The translations under genes and the position numbers were made by a program. The notes below the pieces were generated by a model, which saw only the letters and a program-made list of their open reading frames with translations, was not told where the DNA came from and ran no database searches. Below are positions 33,530 to 44,800 of a DNA stretch of 64,000 nucleotides, in pieces. The stretch comes from Nitzschia sp. DOCU1 (Eukaryota > Bacillariophyta > Bacillariophyceae > Bacillariales > Bacillariaceae): assembly GCA_951394045.1 (NCBI GenBank), contig OX595992.1, forward strand, positions 1,798,001 to 1,862,000, in the 5' to 3' direction. Numbering within the stretch: position 1 is the stretch's first letter; each line of letters starts with the position of its first letter.

Positions 33530-33726
33530 CGCAATGTACTCCAACAACAACACAAGGATTTATAGAACATTAGGCACAAGCCAAGTCTATCGCCCCAGAA
33601 AGGCAGCGCACAGAAGTTCGACCATCTACCCACGTTAATGACGTGTCGAAGTGTAACGCGGACGGAAGACCGCGGGCCGAAGCCCGGGTCTAACATTATG
33701 GAAAGTTTCGCAAAGCAGCAGGGCCC

Positions 33727-36700
33727 TCAGGCATCGGGAGCCTGTGGAGGAGGATCAAATGAGCGGACCATGTCCAGCCACTCCTGCTTATACGAAAGCG
33801 GAAAATTCAAGAGATTCTGCAGTGTAAACCGGAACCAGCGATCAAGTTGGGGTGGGTGGGAGTCATGGAGACGATGATAATCAGCCGTAACTACCGCATC
33901 GAGTAGAGCATTTTCATGGGCTAAGGAAAAGGAGTCGGGAGTCTTGGCGATCTCCATGCGGTGCTTCCAAAGGTCCCAGGCAATCTCCCACTGTTTGGTG
34001 ATCAGTCGAGTGAGCCACCGCTTGCCGGTCGTGCGGCGCTGAAGCGACAAATAATACGCGTGTTGGGCCTCTGCCCAGCCATTCGTCCACCACCCGAAAA
34101 GCACCGAAGATGAGCCGAATTGGCTTTGTCGCAGGAACGTTGTTCGGATCGAGTCAATATTGGTGTCAGGTGGCACCCACGGCATTCCCCGAAAAGAGGA
34201 CCGCAGCAACGTGACGACGCCACGACGGAGGGTCGGGTGAGTGCTCTGCTTGACCAGCCACAGCTCCAATTGATCCAACCACTTATTCACGAGACTGGAA
34301 GCGCCAGTATGTTGGCAGCAAAGGACATGACGATGGGTCTCATCGGGTGCCCCGCAGCGGGGGCACGCAGAGGAATTCGAGGGCGACCAAGAGGAAATGA
34401 CGGATCCCACTGGCAGGCGTCGACATAGAACTTTCGGAATACGAAGCTGATAATAGAGAGAGAGAGACTGGTAGGCCGCGCGAACGGCAGGAAAATCCAA
34501 CACTTCCAAGTTTGTATACTTCGTGGTCCAATAGTGTTCAGCCATGGGATTAAAATAGTAGCGCTCTGCTACCCCGGTTGTCCACTGGGAAACTCGGTTC
34601 CCCTGATGCCAAAGACTCCACACGCCTGGAGACGGTTCGAGCGAGAATGGCGCAGGGCGATGATTTTGCAACAGCCTCCAGTGATCCTTGGCCATAGAGT
34701 CCATATCAACGTTTAATCGACCCCATGCATCCAGATCCACGTAGGCCACGTGATTATCCTGATGACCCTTGACCCAGTGGTCTCGCCAAGTGATGCGAGA
34801 GGAGCGTTTGAAAAGAAAAATTTCCCACAGTAAGTCCATATCAGCGAATTTAGGGGCAGGTGGCCGATCCAAGAAGGTGTGGGTTAGAGCTTCTTTGCAG
34901 TCACACGCGATGGTAATAGAGCCGTTCGATGGAAAGGAGGGATGTTGCTGGAGGCGGTCCAGGAAGGCAGCCACGCCGTATAGTCCTCCAAGTTCTGCAC
35001 GATACGGAGTCATAGAATGCGGCAATCCAGGGGTCATGTGCACAAAGGCCAACCGACGAGGATCCTCGATGGAGGACTTAAAGGCGAAAGCTGCAGTGCC
35101 AAATTCATCCTTCAGGGATCCATCAGTAAGGACTATCGCCGTTCCTGAGAGAATCGCATCTAGAAGATCCTGCAAAGGAAGACTGTCGTCAGTCAAAATA
35201 GCCCACCATTCATCTGGGAGAGTAGGGGGGCAAGGACGATGAGTCACAATCCCAGTATGACGTATAGCAGTAAGCGATCCCTTGGTAGTAGTAGGAATGG
35301 CATCACCTGGTAACTCTGAGCAGGTAGTAAAGCGTTGGAACGTGGGTTGCCGCGTGGCCCCAACTCGCCCTGCTCTTCGGAATTGCTGAAATCGTCCAAT
35401 GACATCCGGGCAGTAGATACAGTCCCGACTAACCGAGTAGAAGGCCGAGCCGTATAAAGCGGGCGCGATCCAATCACCGAGCTGTACCCGCAGTTTCCAG
35501 GGGTATTGATCATGATCCCCGACAAAGCACCGAACCAGGGCTGATTCCCACAGCCGCCAGCAATGTGCGGAAGGTGTGCCTGATTTGGGCCACCGAAGCC
35601 GAGCGTGGGTGAGCAGAGGGCGTCTTCCTGTAGCCAGAGTCTCATCCAAGTGAGTACCAGTCCCGGTGGTGAGGTCAGAGAGTAAGTAGACCCGTAAATA
35701 AAGACGGCACAAGTTCAACTGTTTCAACTCCACCGGCGAGTAACCATGGTGTTCGAAGGCCTCCATAAGGAATACGTCATTGTTGCGGCCCACCTCCAGA
35801 TCGGGTAAGCCATCTCGCAATTCAAGCGATGCGCATGATGCGTACTCCCACATGGCGAAAAATTGGTTCTTCGTAACACAACGAAACCAGCGGGAGTGTG
35901 GATATTGCAGAGGACATTTTTGCACGCCCATCTCAAGCCGCATGGATTGAATGACACTGCGAAGAAGAACCCCAGTGGGATCATCAGATAACGATCCATG
36001 ACGGAGGCAGTGTTCAATGAACAGATAGGCTTGATCATGCCAAATTTCAGGGACTCCCACACCCAAATAACTTCGAGGGGCATAGACGACAGCATCAGGC
36101 AGTGTGAGAGGTAACTTGCTGGCTTGTAGCGCAGCATGCTTTAACTTCACTGTGATGGTCCGACATTCCTTGCGGGTAAGATTGGAAGTGCTAAGTTGAT
36201 AGCGCAAACTTGCCAGTAATCCAGTCTTGAATGATAGCCATCCTTCAGTAGGAGTGAGTTGGCCAGTTCGAATCTTATCAGCCCACAAATCCACTTTTGT
36301 TCGAAGGCTATCCAAAATAGCCCGTTGGTTCCCATCCATAGCAATGAAGGTACCCAAAGTGCCATCGGGATCGGGCTCCCAGGACTCCTTGCGGGCGAGA
36401 GGCTGAGGTAGTTGCCCAGGGTTGCGCAAATACACTGTGGATGGTGTCTCTGCAATCGACTTATATTCCCACTCTAACGTGCGTGAATTCCATTTAAAAT
36501 CAATCAAATACCAGTACGATTTCTCCCCTTCAATCATTCCCCCAGTCGCATGGAGTCCACCACTCCAGAGATCCAGCATCCGTTGCATGTCGGCAGACAC
36601 CCTCCCCACCGTGAGGGTGGGATCGGCTAAGGGAGCGTGTATCGAATCGGCGTCGTCGACGTAGACAAAACAGGACAGAAGGCACTCTTCCTTAGTCAGA

Positions 36701-39354
36701 GGAGTGAAAACTCGTAGCCCAAAGCCTGCACGCCGCAGCATTGAAATCAGAGGAATAGTTATCACTAGCCAGATGGCAGGGCCAGCGCCGTTTCCCTGTC
36801 CAACACCATGTAGCGGGATACGGACAGCTCCATAGCCGCGGGCTCGTTCGCCGAAGGCCGTTCTAACATGATGCTGCAGTTCCTGTAAGGTGCCAAAAAT
36901 AACATGGCATGCTTCTGCCGATACGCCCATGCGCTGCATGCAAATAGAGGCAATAGTGTGAATAATGCGATCATAACAGGAACGAGCATCGTTACTGCAT
37001 AACGCAGCGATACGTCTTTCCTGTCGAATGATGTCCAGGGATAGAATCTTATTCAGGGTACAGGTTGTGGCACGCCGACCAGGAACTCCTCCATATGCTT
37101 CAGCCGGAAGCAAGCCGAGCTGCCCAGCCCGTCGGATCATATCTCTAGCAATGCGTTTGTTGCCCATGTTAAACATCGCATCAAACAGAACAATAATGCG
37201 CAGTTTTTGGACATGACGGGACGACTTCTTTTTTGGAATCATGACGTCAGTGGCTTCTCTCCATTGTGTCGGAGTGAAACCAGTCATGAAAGGGATAGAC
37301 GCCATGGACGCATCAACATCTGCAACCTCGGAGTGATGAGTGCCAGCAATATAATCACAAAAGAGGGGGCCATATGGGCTGGACCCTGTGTTCGCGCGCA
37401 TCTTCTTCCAGCCTTTTGTGTGCTCTTCAGTGGATGCCACACCCGTGATAAGAGGCAGGGCGGAAATTACGTCAGGCCGTTTTAGCTCCTTAATGAACAG
37501 TCGAGTGTAGTGGGAAACATCCTCATGAGGGACATAATCCCCCCGAAGGACAGCCTGAGTAGGCACGCTTGCAGCATTAAATCCAAAGTCCTGCAGGAGG
37601 GAGCCCTGAAGGAATGGAGTATGTTCTGCCTGGGTAAAGCGACGCTGGCCTTCTTGAACGCAGGCATCTTCAATTTCAAGCCGAGAAAGACATTCAACGA
37701 TAGTCCCGTCTGGCTGAGTAGACTCTAGAGTGCTGATCGCCATTCTCTCCTGAGGTTTCATGACAGTCTTAATCTTTTTGAAGATGCGGCGAGTACCCGC
37801 AGTATTCTGTCGACTGCGTTTCTGAGATTGAACGGTGGTGCCGGTAGCTTGGGCTCGTCGTTCGTCCAACTTTTCTTCAAACTTTTCCCTGTTTCTATCC
37901 CGATTCTTCTTCAGATTCTTCCATGCTTCCACCGCAGCTTCAGCACGGAGGTTAGCCTCTTCCCTAGAGATGCGAAGAGCATCGAATTCCCGAAGTTGTT
38001 GCATCAATCGGCGAATCTTTCGTCCATCGACCCGTTTGTTACAGCGTCGCAGCTCCACCAATTTCCACAACTTGCGTCGACGATATACTGTTCCCACGTC
38101 AGCAGTGAATGCCATTGCACTGGTATAAAATCGTCGACATTTGCGTTTGGCTCGGCGGCGGATATCAGCCTGAATTGCCTGAAGTTTGTTGTATTGAGCC
38201 ACATCGGAGACCGAGAACTCCCCAGAGAGAGCTTTCTTTTCCAAGGAGAAAACTTTTGCAGGTATCTTGTGTTGTTCCATTTGCTCCAGTACATACTTGT
38301 TATATTTCTTCATGGCGACAGGGTCCCGAAGTGGCAAACTGTCTACTGGGCGTTTATCTGGAAGTGGGGTAGGAAACCCAAAAAGGGAATGGACATCGAT
38401 ATCCACCCACAGAAGACGATGATCTGACTCGGCATACAACTCTCCAAAACCGGTCATACCAGCAGAACGCACAGTGAGCCCGGGGGATGTCCAGATACCG
38501 TCTATAGGAACATCTTTCTTATTTGACATGCATGTCGCAACACGAGGAAGCTGGGGGTGGGTGGACTGCATAATGTTGACGAGACCCCACTTGGATGTCC
38601 ATTCTTGTGGGGCATCGTTAAGATCTTCATTGGCGTCCATGCCTATCACAATTTGATCACCGGCGGCCACCCATTTATGAACCTGCTGGTCCAAATCTTC
38701 GAAGAAGGCAAGACGGGGTTCTCGATAGCCAAGAGGCTCCGCCACCTTATTGAAATAATGCTCGTGTTGAGAGAAAACAGATGTAATCTTGGCTGAAGTA
38801 TCTTTTACCGGACGATATGCAGAAATAACGCGAACACGAATTCCTTGCTTGCCTTGAAGGAGTACCCATATCCATCGGCCCAATCCTGTAGGATCTTCTC
38901 CTTGGTCAATTTTTCGTAACATAGTATTTTCATGGAGGAAACAAGCAGTACCGCCAAAAATCACTCTGCGATTGCTGGTAGAGTGGCGATTAGTGGCGGC
39001 AATAGTATGAAGATGCGGAAATCTCCGCTGCCAGCGGAGGGATGGTGGTAGGATGCGATCATGGCAGTTAACTTCTTGGACACCAAAGAAGTCAAAGCGG
39101 TAGTCCTGGAAGACGGAAGTAAGAAGTTCCGCTTTGAAGCTCCTCGGTGCCAATGGGAGGCCCTTGATGTTCTGAAAGGCAAACCGAAATGAGTTCGTGT
39201 CTTTGGTCTTGCTAAGTTTTGTGCCCCAGAAACCGGCCCCTTTTTCCCGACCCGTTAATGGCGGCGCTCCTCGTCGTCGGGAAGACGAGGAGCGGCGCTT
39301 ATTTTTAATCTTGTTTGTCGACACTGTCGGCCGCAGTGTCGACGACATCCCCAT
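33727..39354 (-). CDS. LINE ORF2: endonuclease, RT, RNase H
   Basis: About 1875 residues from the ATG at 39354 (a second at 39348). In order: an APE-like endonuclease (residues about 60-315) with GVQEV, GMDANED and ESDHRLLWV motifs carrying catalytic residues; a reverse transcriptase (about 640-1000) with FVYVDDADS near residue 900; RNase H (about 1405-1530) with LTDGS, a RAELGGL Glu, ACDCKEA and a WVKGHQDN His; and a C-terminal CPRCGAP...HRHVLCC zinc motif near residue 1668. By family analogy it nicks target DNA and primes cDNA synthesis at the nick. The start overlaps ORF1 by 50 bp in another frame, so reinitiation or leaky translation is expected. No lesion was seen. Confidence 0.92.
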   Translation of the reverse strand: MGMSSTLRPTVSTNKIKNKRRSSSSRRRGAPPLTGREKGAGFWGTKLSKTKDTNSFRFAFQNIKGLPLAPRSFKAELLTSVFQDYRFDFFGVQEVNCHDRILPPSLRWQRRFPHLHTIAATNRHSTSNRRVIFGGTACFLHENTMLRKIDQGEDPTGLGRWIWVLLQGKQGIRVRVISAYRPVKDTSAKITSVFSQHEHYFNKVAEPLGYREPRLAFFEDLDQQVHKWVAAGDQIVIGMDANEDLNDAPQEWTSKWGLVNIMQSTHPQLPRVATCMSNKKDVPIDGIWTSPGLTVRSAGMTGFGELYAESDHRLLWVDIDVHSLFGFPTPLPDKRPVDSLPLRDPVAMKKYNKYVLEQMEQHKIPAKVFSLEKKALSGEFSVSDVAQYNKLQAIQADIRRRAKRKCRRFYTSAMAFTADVGTVYRRRKLWKLVELRRCNKRVDGRKIRRLMQQLREFDALRISREEANLRAEAAVEAWKNLKKNRDRNREKFEEKLDERRAQATGTTVQSQKRSRQNTAGTRRIFKKIKTVMKPQERMAISTLESTQPDGTIVECLSRLEIEDACVQEGQRRFTQAEHTPFLQGSLLQDFGFNAASVPTQAVLRGDYVPHEDVSHYTRLFIKELKRPDVISALPLITGVASTEEHTKGWKKMRANTGSSPYGPLFCDYIAGTHHSEVADVDASMASIPFMTGFTPTQWREATDVMIPKKKSSRHVQKLRIIVLFDAMFNMGNKRIARDMIRRAGQLGLLPAEAYGGVPGRRATTCTLNKILSLDIIRQERRIAALCSNDARSCYDRIIHTIASICMQRMGVSAEACHVIFGTLQELQHHVRTAFGERARGYGAVRIPLHGVGQGNGAGPAIWLVITIPLISMLRRAGFGLRVFTPLTKEECLLSCFVYVDDADSIHAPLADPTLTVGRVSADMQRMLDLWSGGLHATGGMIEGEKSYWYLIDFKWNSRTLEWEYKSIAETPSTVYLRNPGQLPQPLARKESWEPDPDGTLGTFIAMDGNQRAILDSLRTKVDLWADKIRTGQLTPTEGWLSFKTGLLASLRYQLSTSNLTRKECRTITVKLKHAALQASKLPLTLPDAVVYAPRSYLGVGVPEIWHDQAYLFIEHCLRHGSLSDDPTGVLLRSVIQSMRLEMGVQKCPLQYPHSRWFRCVTKNQFFAMWEYASCASLELRDGLPDLEVGRNNDVFLMEAFEHHGYSPVELKQLNLCRLYLRVYLLSDLTTGTGTHLDETLATGRRPLLTHARLRWPKSGTPSAHCWRLWESALVRCFVGDHDQYPWKLRVQLGDWIAPALYGSAFYSVSRDCIYCPDVIGRFQQFRRAGRVGATRQPTFQRFTTCSELPGDAIPTTTKGSLTAIRHTGIVTHRPCPPTLPDEWWAILTDDSLPLQDLLDAILSGTAIVLTDGSLKDEFGTAAFAFKSSIEDPRRLAFVHMTPGLPHSMTPYRAELGGLYGVAAFLDRLQQHPSFPSNGSITIACDCKEALTHTFLDRPPAPKFADMDLLWEIFLFKRSSRITWRDHWVKGHQDNHVAYVDLDAWGRLNVDMDSMAKDHWRLLQNHRPAPFSLEPSPGVWSLWHQGNRVSQWTTGVAERYYFNPMAEHYWTTKYTNLEVLDFPAVRAAYQSLSLYYQLRIPKVLCRRLPVGSVISSWSPSNSSACPRCGAPDETHRHVLCCQHTGASSLVNKWLDQLELWLVKQSTHPTLRRGVVTLLRSSFRGMPWVPPDTNIDSIRTTFLRQSQFGSSSVLFGWWTNGWAEAQHAYYLSLQRRTTGKRWLTRLITKQWEIAWDLWKHRMEIAKTPDSFSLAHENALLDAVVTADYHRLHDSHPPQLDRWFRFTLQNLLNFPLSYKQEWLDMVRSFDPPPQAPDA

Positions 39355-41740
39355 GGGCCGAGGGAGTAACTGCGCTTGTGGCACGAGTCAAGCTCAAACG
39401 AGCTTGTAGATATTCCTGATGCATTGTTTCATACATTTTCATTTGTTCGGCTTGTTTCCGAATTAAGTCCTTCATGTCGGCCAGTTCCTTTGCCATTTCC
39501 TCTCGCTGAACCCTTGAAGTTTCGGCAGTTTTGGCTGAGGTTTTAGTTTTAACCGTGGCTTGTGAGACTTCTTCCATATCAACATCAATGATTTCCGCCA
39601 CCTCCTTGTCTTCGTGGGATAGAGTGCCTTTTGTGGAGACACTAGCTGCGTCGTCCGTCCCTACCCTGGTGGTAAATGCTGTATCTCCATCGTGTGGGCG
39701 ATTATACACACTGCCGAGAGAGGCAACGTCTCCACCTTTCTTTGCAGAGAGGCTATTGATCAAGCCGCTGGGGGAGTTCTTCTTGGTGGGGAAGCTTGCT
39801 GGGGGAGGAGCAGTTTTGGCGACGGTTGTGCCTCCTGGGCGTTTGGAGGCTTCTTCCTTTTTCCATGCGTCTCCCATACCAAAGTAGTCTTCCTCCACAA
39901 CGTCCTGAACCTCTTTATCGGCTTCCGAGATTGTTGTCTTCCGAGCAGGGTCCCAGTTTTGACCTTCAAAGGCCCTGATGCCTTTATTAGTGAACCAACC
40001 CACACAGCCTGTGCCCCAACGGTAGGCGCAGTATGGAATCATGGTACGCAGCGCCTGCAGAGTTTCTTGATGGTAGGCCTTGGTAGTTATGATAATGGTT
40101 TCACTGGGATCGTTCCATGCTTTGTCGATAGAATGGATAAGGCGTGCCGTTGGCTGTCCCGAAGGCGTCAAGCTTTTCAAGTACCTATACAGGCTCCAAG
40201 GGTCCTTAGATGAGCCCGTGGGCCGCTGTAGGCTGAGGATGTGGTAACTCGAAATCTTGACGAACCACACATGGACAAGGTATTCTTGTTTGTCCCGCAA
40301 TTCTCCCATTGCTTCTCTTTGGGTTTCTGTCGCATTTTTCCCTGTGTCCGTGCCGAAGCAAGGGACTAGGCGAAGATCCAAGCCGCGAGGCTTCTCCGAG
40401 AGTTTCCCGTGTTTTTTGAAGACATTGGCTAAGATAGGCTCATAGACAGATGCATATTCTGAGTCGATGTCGATATGCAACGCCATGGGTTGGCGCTCAC
40501 CCTGTACCCACTTAGGTGAGAACCCACGAGCATCTTTGATTGCTCTCCATTGCAGCCCGATTGGGACATAAGCCGGAATCTTTGCCTTGTTGACGATGTC
40601 CTTCAAGAGAGAGTCGCTATTAATCCATTTGTGTGAGGCAAACAACCACCCGACACATGCTGGCTTCATAGCCTGACAAGGGATAGGGTCGCGAGTGAAG
40701 TTGATGCCAGAGACCACCGATTCTAATCTGGTTTTAAATTTACCCAGGTTAGGGAGGCGTTCGCTCAGCTTATCCGGTCTTTGGGTTACGAAACGGAGGC
40801 GAATAAATGCCAGACCTTCATCTTGAGCTTTCAGAGACAGGAATGAGCCATGGATCGCAGTCCAGCTATCGTGATCCTTGGACTCAGGGAGAGAGGAGGA
40901 TTTCCAATAAAATTTCTGAGCGCCCTCCTTGTTACTCCAAGTGGCTAGTCCAAGTTTATCCATACCCTCAATGCTTTGAAGGGCCTTAAAGAGCTGGGTG
41001 ACTTTATCAGCCAGGAAGGCCTTAGGGTCGTCTGACGGAGAGATTATCACTTGGGCCCGGTATCGGATGTCCTTTTCGGGATTCACTACGGTCGGGAAAA
41101 TCGAGACGCCTTCCGGTCCACCTTGGAGGAGCTCTGCTAGGGTTTTGATGGGTTTATCCGTGGTATTGTCTTGTGAAACTTCAAATTGGTCGGCCAATTT
41201 GGTGGGGACAGTCACCATCTCGGGAGATGAAGCATCAATGTTGAAGACTTCAGCAGTGCTTGCAAACGATTGTCGCCTTTTGGCCGTTTCAGTTGTCGGA
41301 GCCCTTTCCGTATCGTTGGGAGCCGAGACTTTAGGTGCGGAAACAGCAGCAGCATCGCGTTCTTCTTCGGGACGGTTCTTCTTTTTATTCTGACCTTTTT
41401 GAGGTGTTTCGTTCGTTGGTTCGCTTCGCCTTTTGGGATTGTTAAAAACTGTGTCCATCGTTTGGATCAAATCGTCGGTTTCATCAGTTACAGTCCCATT
41501 GTCATTCACAACGTGGGTACGAGCATGAGTTGCCGACGCCGCGGTACTGTTTGTACTAGGATTTGTACGTGGATTTGTGTCATTGGTGGGAGAAATCAAA
41601 AGGAGCTCTCCCGAGCTGGTTTTTCCATCTTTTGCCCCCGCTTTTGCTTTGGTAGCCTTGGATGAGAGAGCTGAAGTCCTACCGGACCTGCGATGAGAGG
41701 AATACTTGCCCATCCCTCGATTGTTGTGAGTCTTCGCCAT
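39305..41740 (-). CDS. LINE ORF1 protein
   Basis: About 811 residues from the ATG at 41740, 80 bp from the 5' end of the element. The N terminus is basic and Ser/Thr-rich. A large globular domain follows (residues about 215-640, starting YRAQVIISPSDDPKAF). The C-terminal 100 residues contain a coiled coil (EEMAKELADMKDLIRKQAEQ). No CCHC knuckle or obvious RRM is visible. By analogy with other LINEs it should bind element RNA as a multimer. The large central domain is of a type I associate with diatom elements but cannot name. Confidence 0.85.
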   Translation of the reverse strand: MAKTHNNRGMGKYSSHRRSGRTSALSSKATKAKAGAKDGKTSSGELLLISPTNDTNPRTNPSTNSTAASATHARTHVVNDNGTVTDETDDLIQTMDTVFNNPKRRSEPTNETPQKGQNKKKNRPEEERDAAAVSAPKVSAPNDTERAPTTETAKRRQSFASTAEVFNIDASSPEMVTVPTKLADQFEVSQDNTTDKPIKTLAELLQGGPEGVSIFPTVVNPEKDIRYRAQVIISPSDDPKAFLADKVTQLFKALQSIEGMDKLGLATWSNKEGAQKFYWKSSSLPESKDHDSWTAIHGSFLSLKAQDEGLAFIRLRFVTQRPDKLSERLPNLGKFKTRLESVVSGINFTRDPIPCQAMKPACVGWLFASHKWINSDSLLKDIVNKAKIPAYVPIGLQWRAIKDARGFSPKWVQGERQPMALHIDIDSEYASVYEPILANVFKKHGKLSEKPRGLDLRLVPCFGTDTGKNATETQREAMGELRDKQEYLVHVWFVKISSYHILSLQRPTGSSKDPWSLYRYLKSLTPSGQPTARLIHSIDKAWNDPSETIIITTKAYHQETLQALRTMIPYCAYRWGTGCVGWFTNKGIRAFEGQNWDPARKTTISEADKEVQDVVEEDYFGMGDAWKKEEASKRPGGTTVAKTAPPPASFPTKKNSPSGLINSLSAKKGGDVASLGSVYNRPHDGDTAFTTRVGTDDAASVSTKGTLSHEDKEVAEIIDVDMEEVSQATVKTKTSAKTAETSRVQREEMAKELADMKDLIRKQAEQMKMYETMHQEYLQARLSLTRATSAVTPSAHGDVVDTAADSVDKQD

Positions 41741-41820
41741 GGTCAAAGTCTACGCTTTCCGTCGTAAAATTCGATACGTCTAAATTTTTCGCTTTGGTGT
41801 TTATTATTTTAGGAGTTATG

Positions 41821-44800
41821 CGCAATGTACTCCACTTTAATTCGTGGCTCTTCATTGTTCATACCACGCACTGTCCAAGAGCGAAAGTGGTGGTACTGAA
41901 TCGCCAGGTGCTTCGTTCTTGGTCGAAGTTTCGGGAGTTTTGCCAACTCGATCGCGCCAGAGTTGTCTTCGAAGACTCGGCATTGGATCTTTGGTTGATC
42001 AGCGATGAGCTTAACGCCTTGGGCTCGCAATTCGTCGGTCAAGTTCATCAAGTAAATGACTTCACGAGCGGCAGTACTGAGCGCAATATACTCAGCCTCA
42101 GTTGTCGAAAGAGCGATGGTGCTTTGAAGTTTGGAGCTCCACACAATGGGGCATCCAGCAAACTTGACAATCATCCCAGTGCGAGAGAGGCAATCGCGAG
42201 GATTCATCGGGTTTTCTTTTTGGTATCCGCCAGCAAAGTCGGCGTCGACGTAACATTCGATTCCTTTGGTTTTGTCAACCGTCATAATAAGTCCCTTGTC
42301 TTTTGTCTTCTTCAAATATCTGACAATTCGCTTGACGGCCTTTTCGTGGGACATCCTGGGATTTTCGCCGAATCGAGCACATTGGTGGACAGCGAATTGG
42401 ATTTCCGGTCGAGTGGTACCAGCCAAGTAATTCAATTGGCCAATAATCGAGCGGTAGTGGAAGTCAGTCTTCCGTGGCGGGCCATTTTCATCACGATGCA
42501 GGATCACATCAGATGGTGTGTCATGCATTCGCTGGTCCTTCAGGTTTGCTTGCGCAATAATGCGTTCAATCAGCGCCGGCTGAGTCATCGAGATTCTGTT
42601 ACCTTTGAGGCGCTCAACTTGGATCCCCAAATAGGCAGACAACGAGCCTTCGTCCGTCAGGATATACCCTCTTTGTTTCAAATCAGCAATCAACCTATCG
42701 GCGTCTTCTTTCTTCGGCGCCAGGCAAATCGCGTCGTCAATGTACAAGCAGAACAACATGTCGCCTTTGACAAATAAGCAAGGGTCGATTTCGCTCTGTT
42801 TGAACCCATAATCCAACAATCCACGAGTAATGTGGTCTACCCATGTTTTGGATGCATCTTTGAGGCCATAAACGTTCTTGATCAGCTTGACGATTGCGTC
42901 TTGCTTAGAAGGATGCGGGGCATCAATGTCAAGTTCAAGCTTTCCATTTTTGACCCGAAACTTTTCGGGGACGTGCATATAGACATCGGTCTTGACATCA
43001 GCTTGCGGAAACGCTAGCACAAAGTCAATTTGTCTCGCGTGCCACCCGTAGATTTCGGAGAGCGTCAAAAGCAGGCGCACCGTCGACCAAGCGACGACGG
43101 GAGAGAAAGTCTCATGGTAGTGCACGCCTTGGACAGTTTGGCCACCATGGCAACACAAACGAGCCTTGTACTTAGTGATTTGTCCCATTGGATTTCGCTT
43201 GCGCTTGAACGACCAGATAGCGGCGATCGGTTTAAAGTTGTAGCCGCGTTGTCGCATTTCGGCTCTCGTAGTTACTCGCCAATGACCGCGAACGGTGTGG
43301 TCTTCGATCTCTTTGACCATGGCCTTGAGGAATTCGTCACGATCGTCTTGTTTCATTGCCTCGTTTAGATACATAGTATCAGGATCGGCGAGACTTGCTG
43401 GAAACGCCACTAACTCCTTAGTTAGGGCCGTTAGAGAGTCTTCATCGAGTCGAGTTAACACATCGGAAGCATGCTTTGCAATAGAGACGAATGATTGCAG
43501 TTGCTGTAGCAGGGGCGACTCTTGTAATCGCTGACTTCGTTGAATACGTCGACCGCTGCGCGTCGTTCGTTCTGGTCTTTGTGATGCTTCGACAGCAGCT
43601 TGTTCCAATTCACGATCATCCTCGTTCTGCTCAGTAACATTGCCCTGAATATCGCCGTCATCGGCTCCCTCATTTTCTTGCATTGGAGGTTTTTCAGTCA
43701 GCTCGTTACGCCCATTGTCCTGAACAAAAGGTACTTGTAGTCCCTGCGGAATCACGATTTTAGAATAATCATCACGCGCTTCGTTGTTGCCTCGTTGTTC
43801 GGCAAATCCCGCCTTTTCAGCCCATACAGTGCTGAAGTTTTTGTCAGTCTTAGCACTGTCAAATGCGTCATCGAACACGCAGTGAAACTGAGGTGATATA
43901 TGCCCAGTCTGTGGGTTCATGATTAACGACACACTTGATGCGTGTTGTCGGGAATGCCCGAGGTACACGCCAACTCGAGATCGATCGTCCCATTTCGGAT
44001 GGGGCGTCCCACTTTGTAGGGCTGCTTTAAGTACATAGACTGGGCATCCGAACGCATGGAGAAAGCGCGTAGTGGGGCGAACTTTCGATCCGGAAAACAA
44101 TTCCTCGGGTGACATTGAATGTCCTTGTCGGGGCAAAATGCGCCGCACATACGATGCATGCCGTAGTGCATAGGGCCACAATTCAGCTGTTACTGCTGGG
44201 TTTCGATGTGCTGCATACGCCAACTCGGCACGCGCAGAGTCACACAGATCTTGAATACGCCGCTCGCACACACCATTTTGGTGATGAGCGCCGACTCCAC
44301 AGAAACTTAACGTTTGACCACAGGCTGCGACTTCTTCGCGAAATCCCTTTGAAGCAAAGATTCCATTGTCGGCGTGGTAGTGTTTGATAGTAACACCATG
44401 TTCAGCTGCAAAACTCTCAAAAGCTCGTTTCGCTTTGATCGTGTTGGCTGCAGACGTCGATTCTTGCACATGCACGTAGTCCAAATCAGAATAATGGTCC
44501 ACAAAGACAGTCGCAACCTTATATCGGCTCGTGGTGAGCTTTCCCGTGCTTTGCGCAACCAGTCCAGGGGTGCTTGATATTAGCTGATCCACAGATACGC
44601 ATTCGCCGGGCTTCGTAGCCTTCTTCAGTGCGCCTTGTTTGTTCTGGCCTTTGGTTCTCCAAGGCCGTCATTTTTGCTTGCCATAGAGGCATGCGGGGCA
44701 CACAATATTACGGCATTTCGCGAGCTTTCGGGGCAATATTCCGAGTTCTGCCGCCCAACGGATATTCTTAAAGGGCGCATGTCCCAACTTTACGTGCCAT

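Larger units (their letters stand above)
33544..41820 (-). mobile_element. full-length LINE (non-LTR retrotransposon)
   Basis: Bounded by exact 14-bp target duplications (CGCAATGTACTCCA at 33530-33543 and 41821-41834) inside copia pol. In sense orientation the 3' end carries a short TTG-repeat tail instead of poly(A). Two long overlapping frames, ORF1 and ORF2, are intact; the 5' leader is only 80 bp and the 3' UTR about 180 bp. Element length is 8277 bp. Endonuclease, reverse transcriptase, RNase H and a C-terminal zinc motif in ORF2 place it among APE-type LINEs with RNase H (I-like in broad terms); the clade is not resolved. Confidence 0.92.

Noticed and set aside
33055..41820. Reading the LINE as part of the copia element's own coding capacity
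   Set aside because: The exact 14-bp duplication and the interrupted copia frame show that it is a later insertion.
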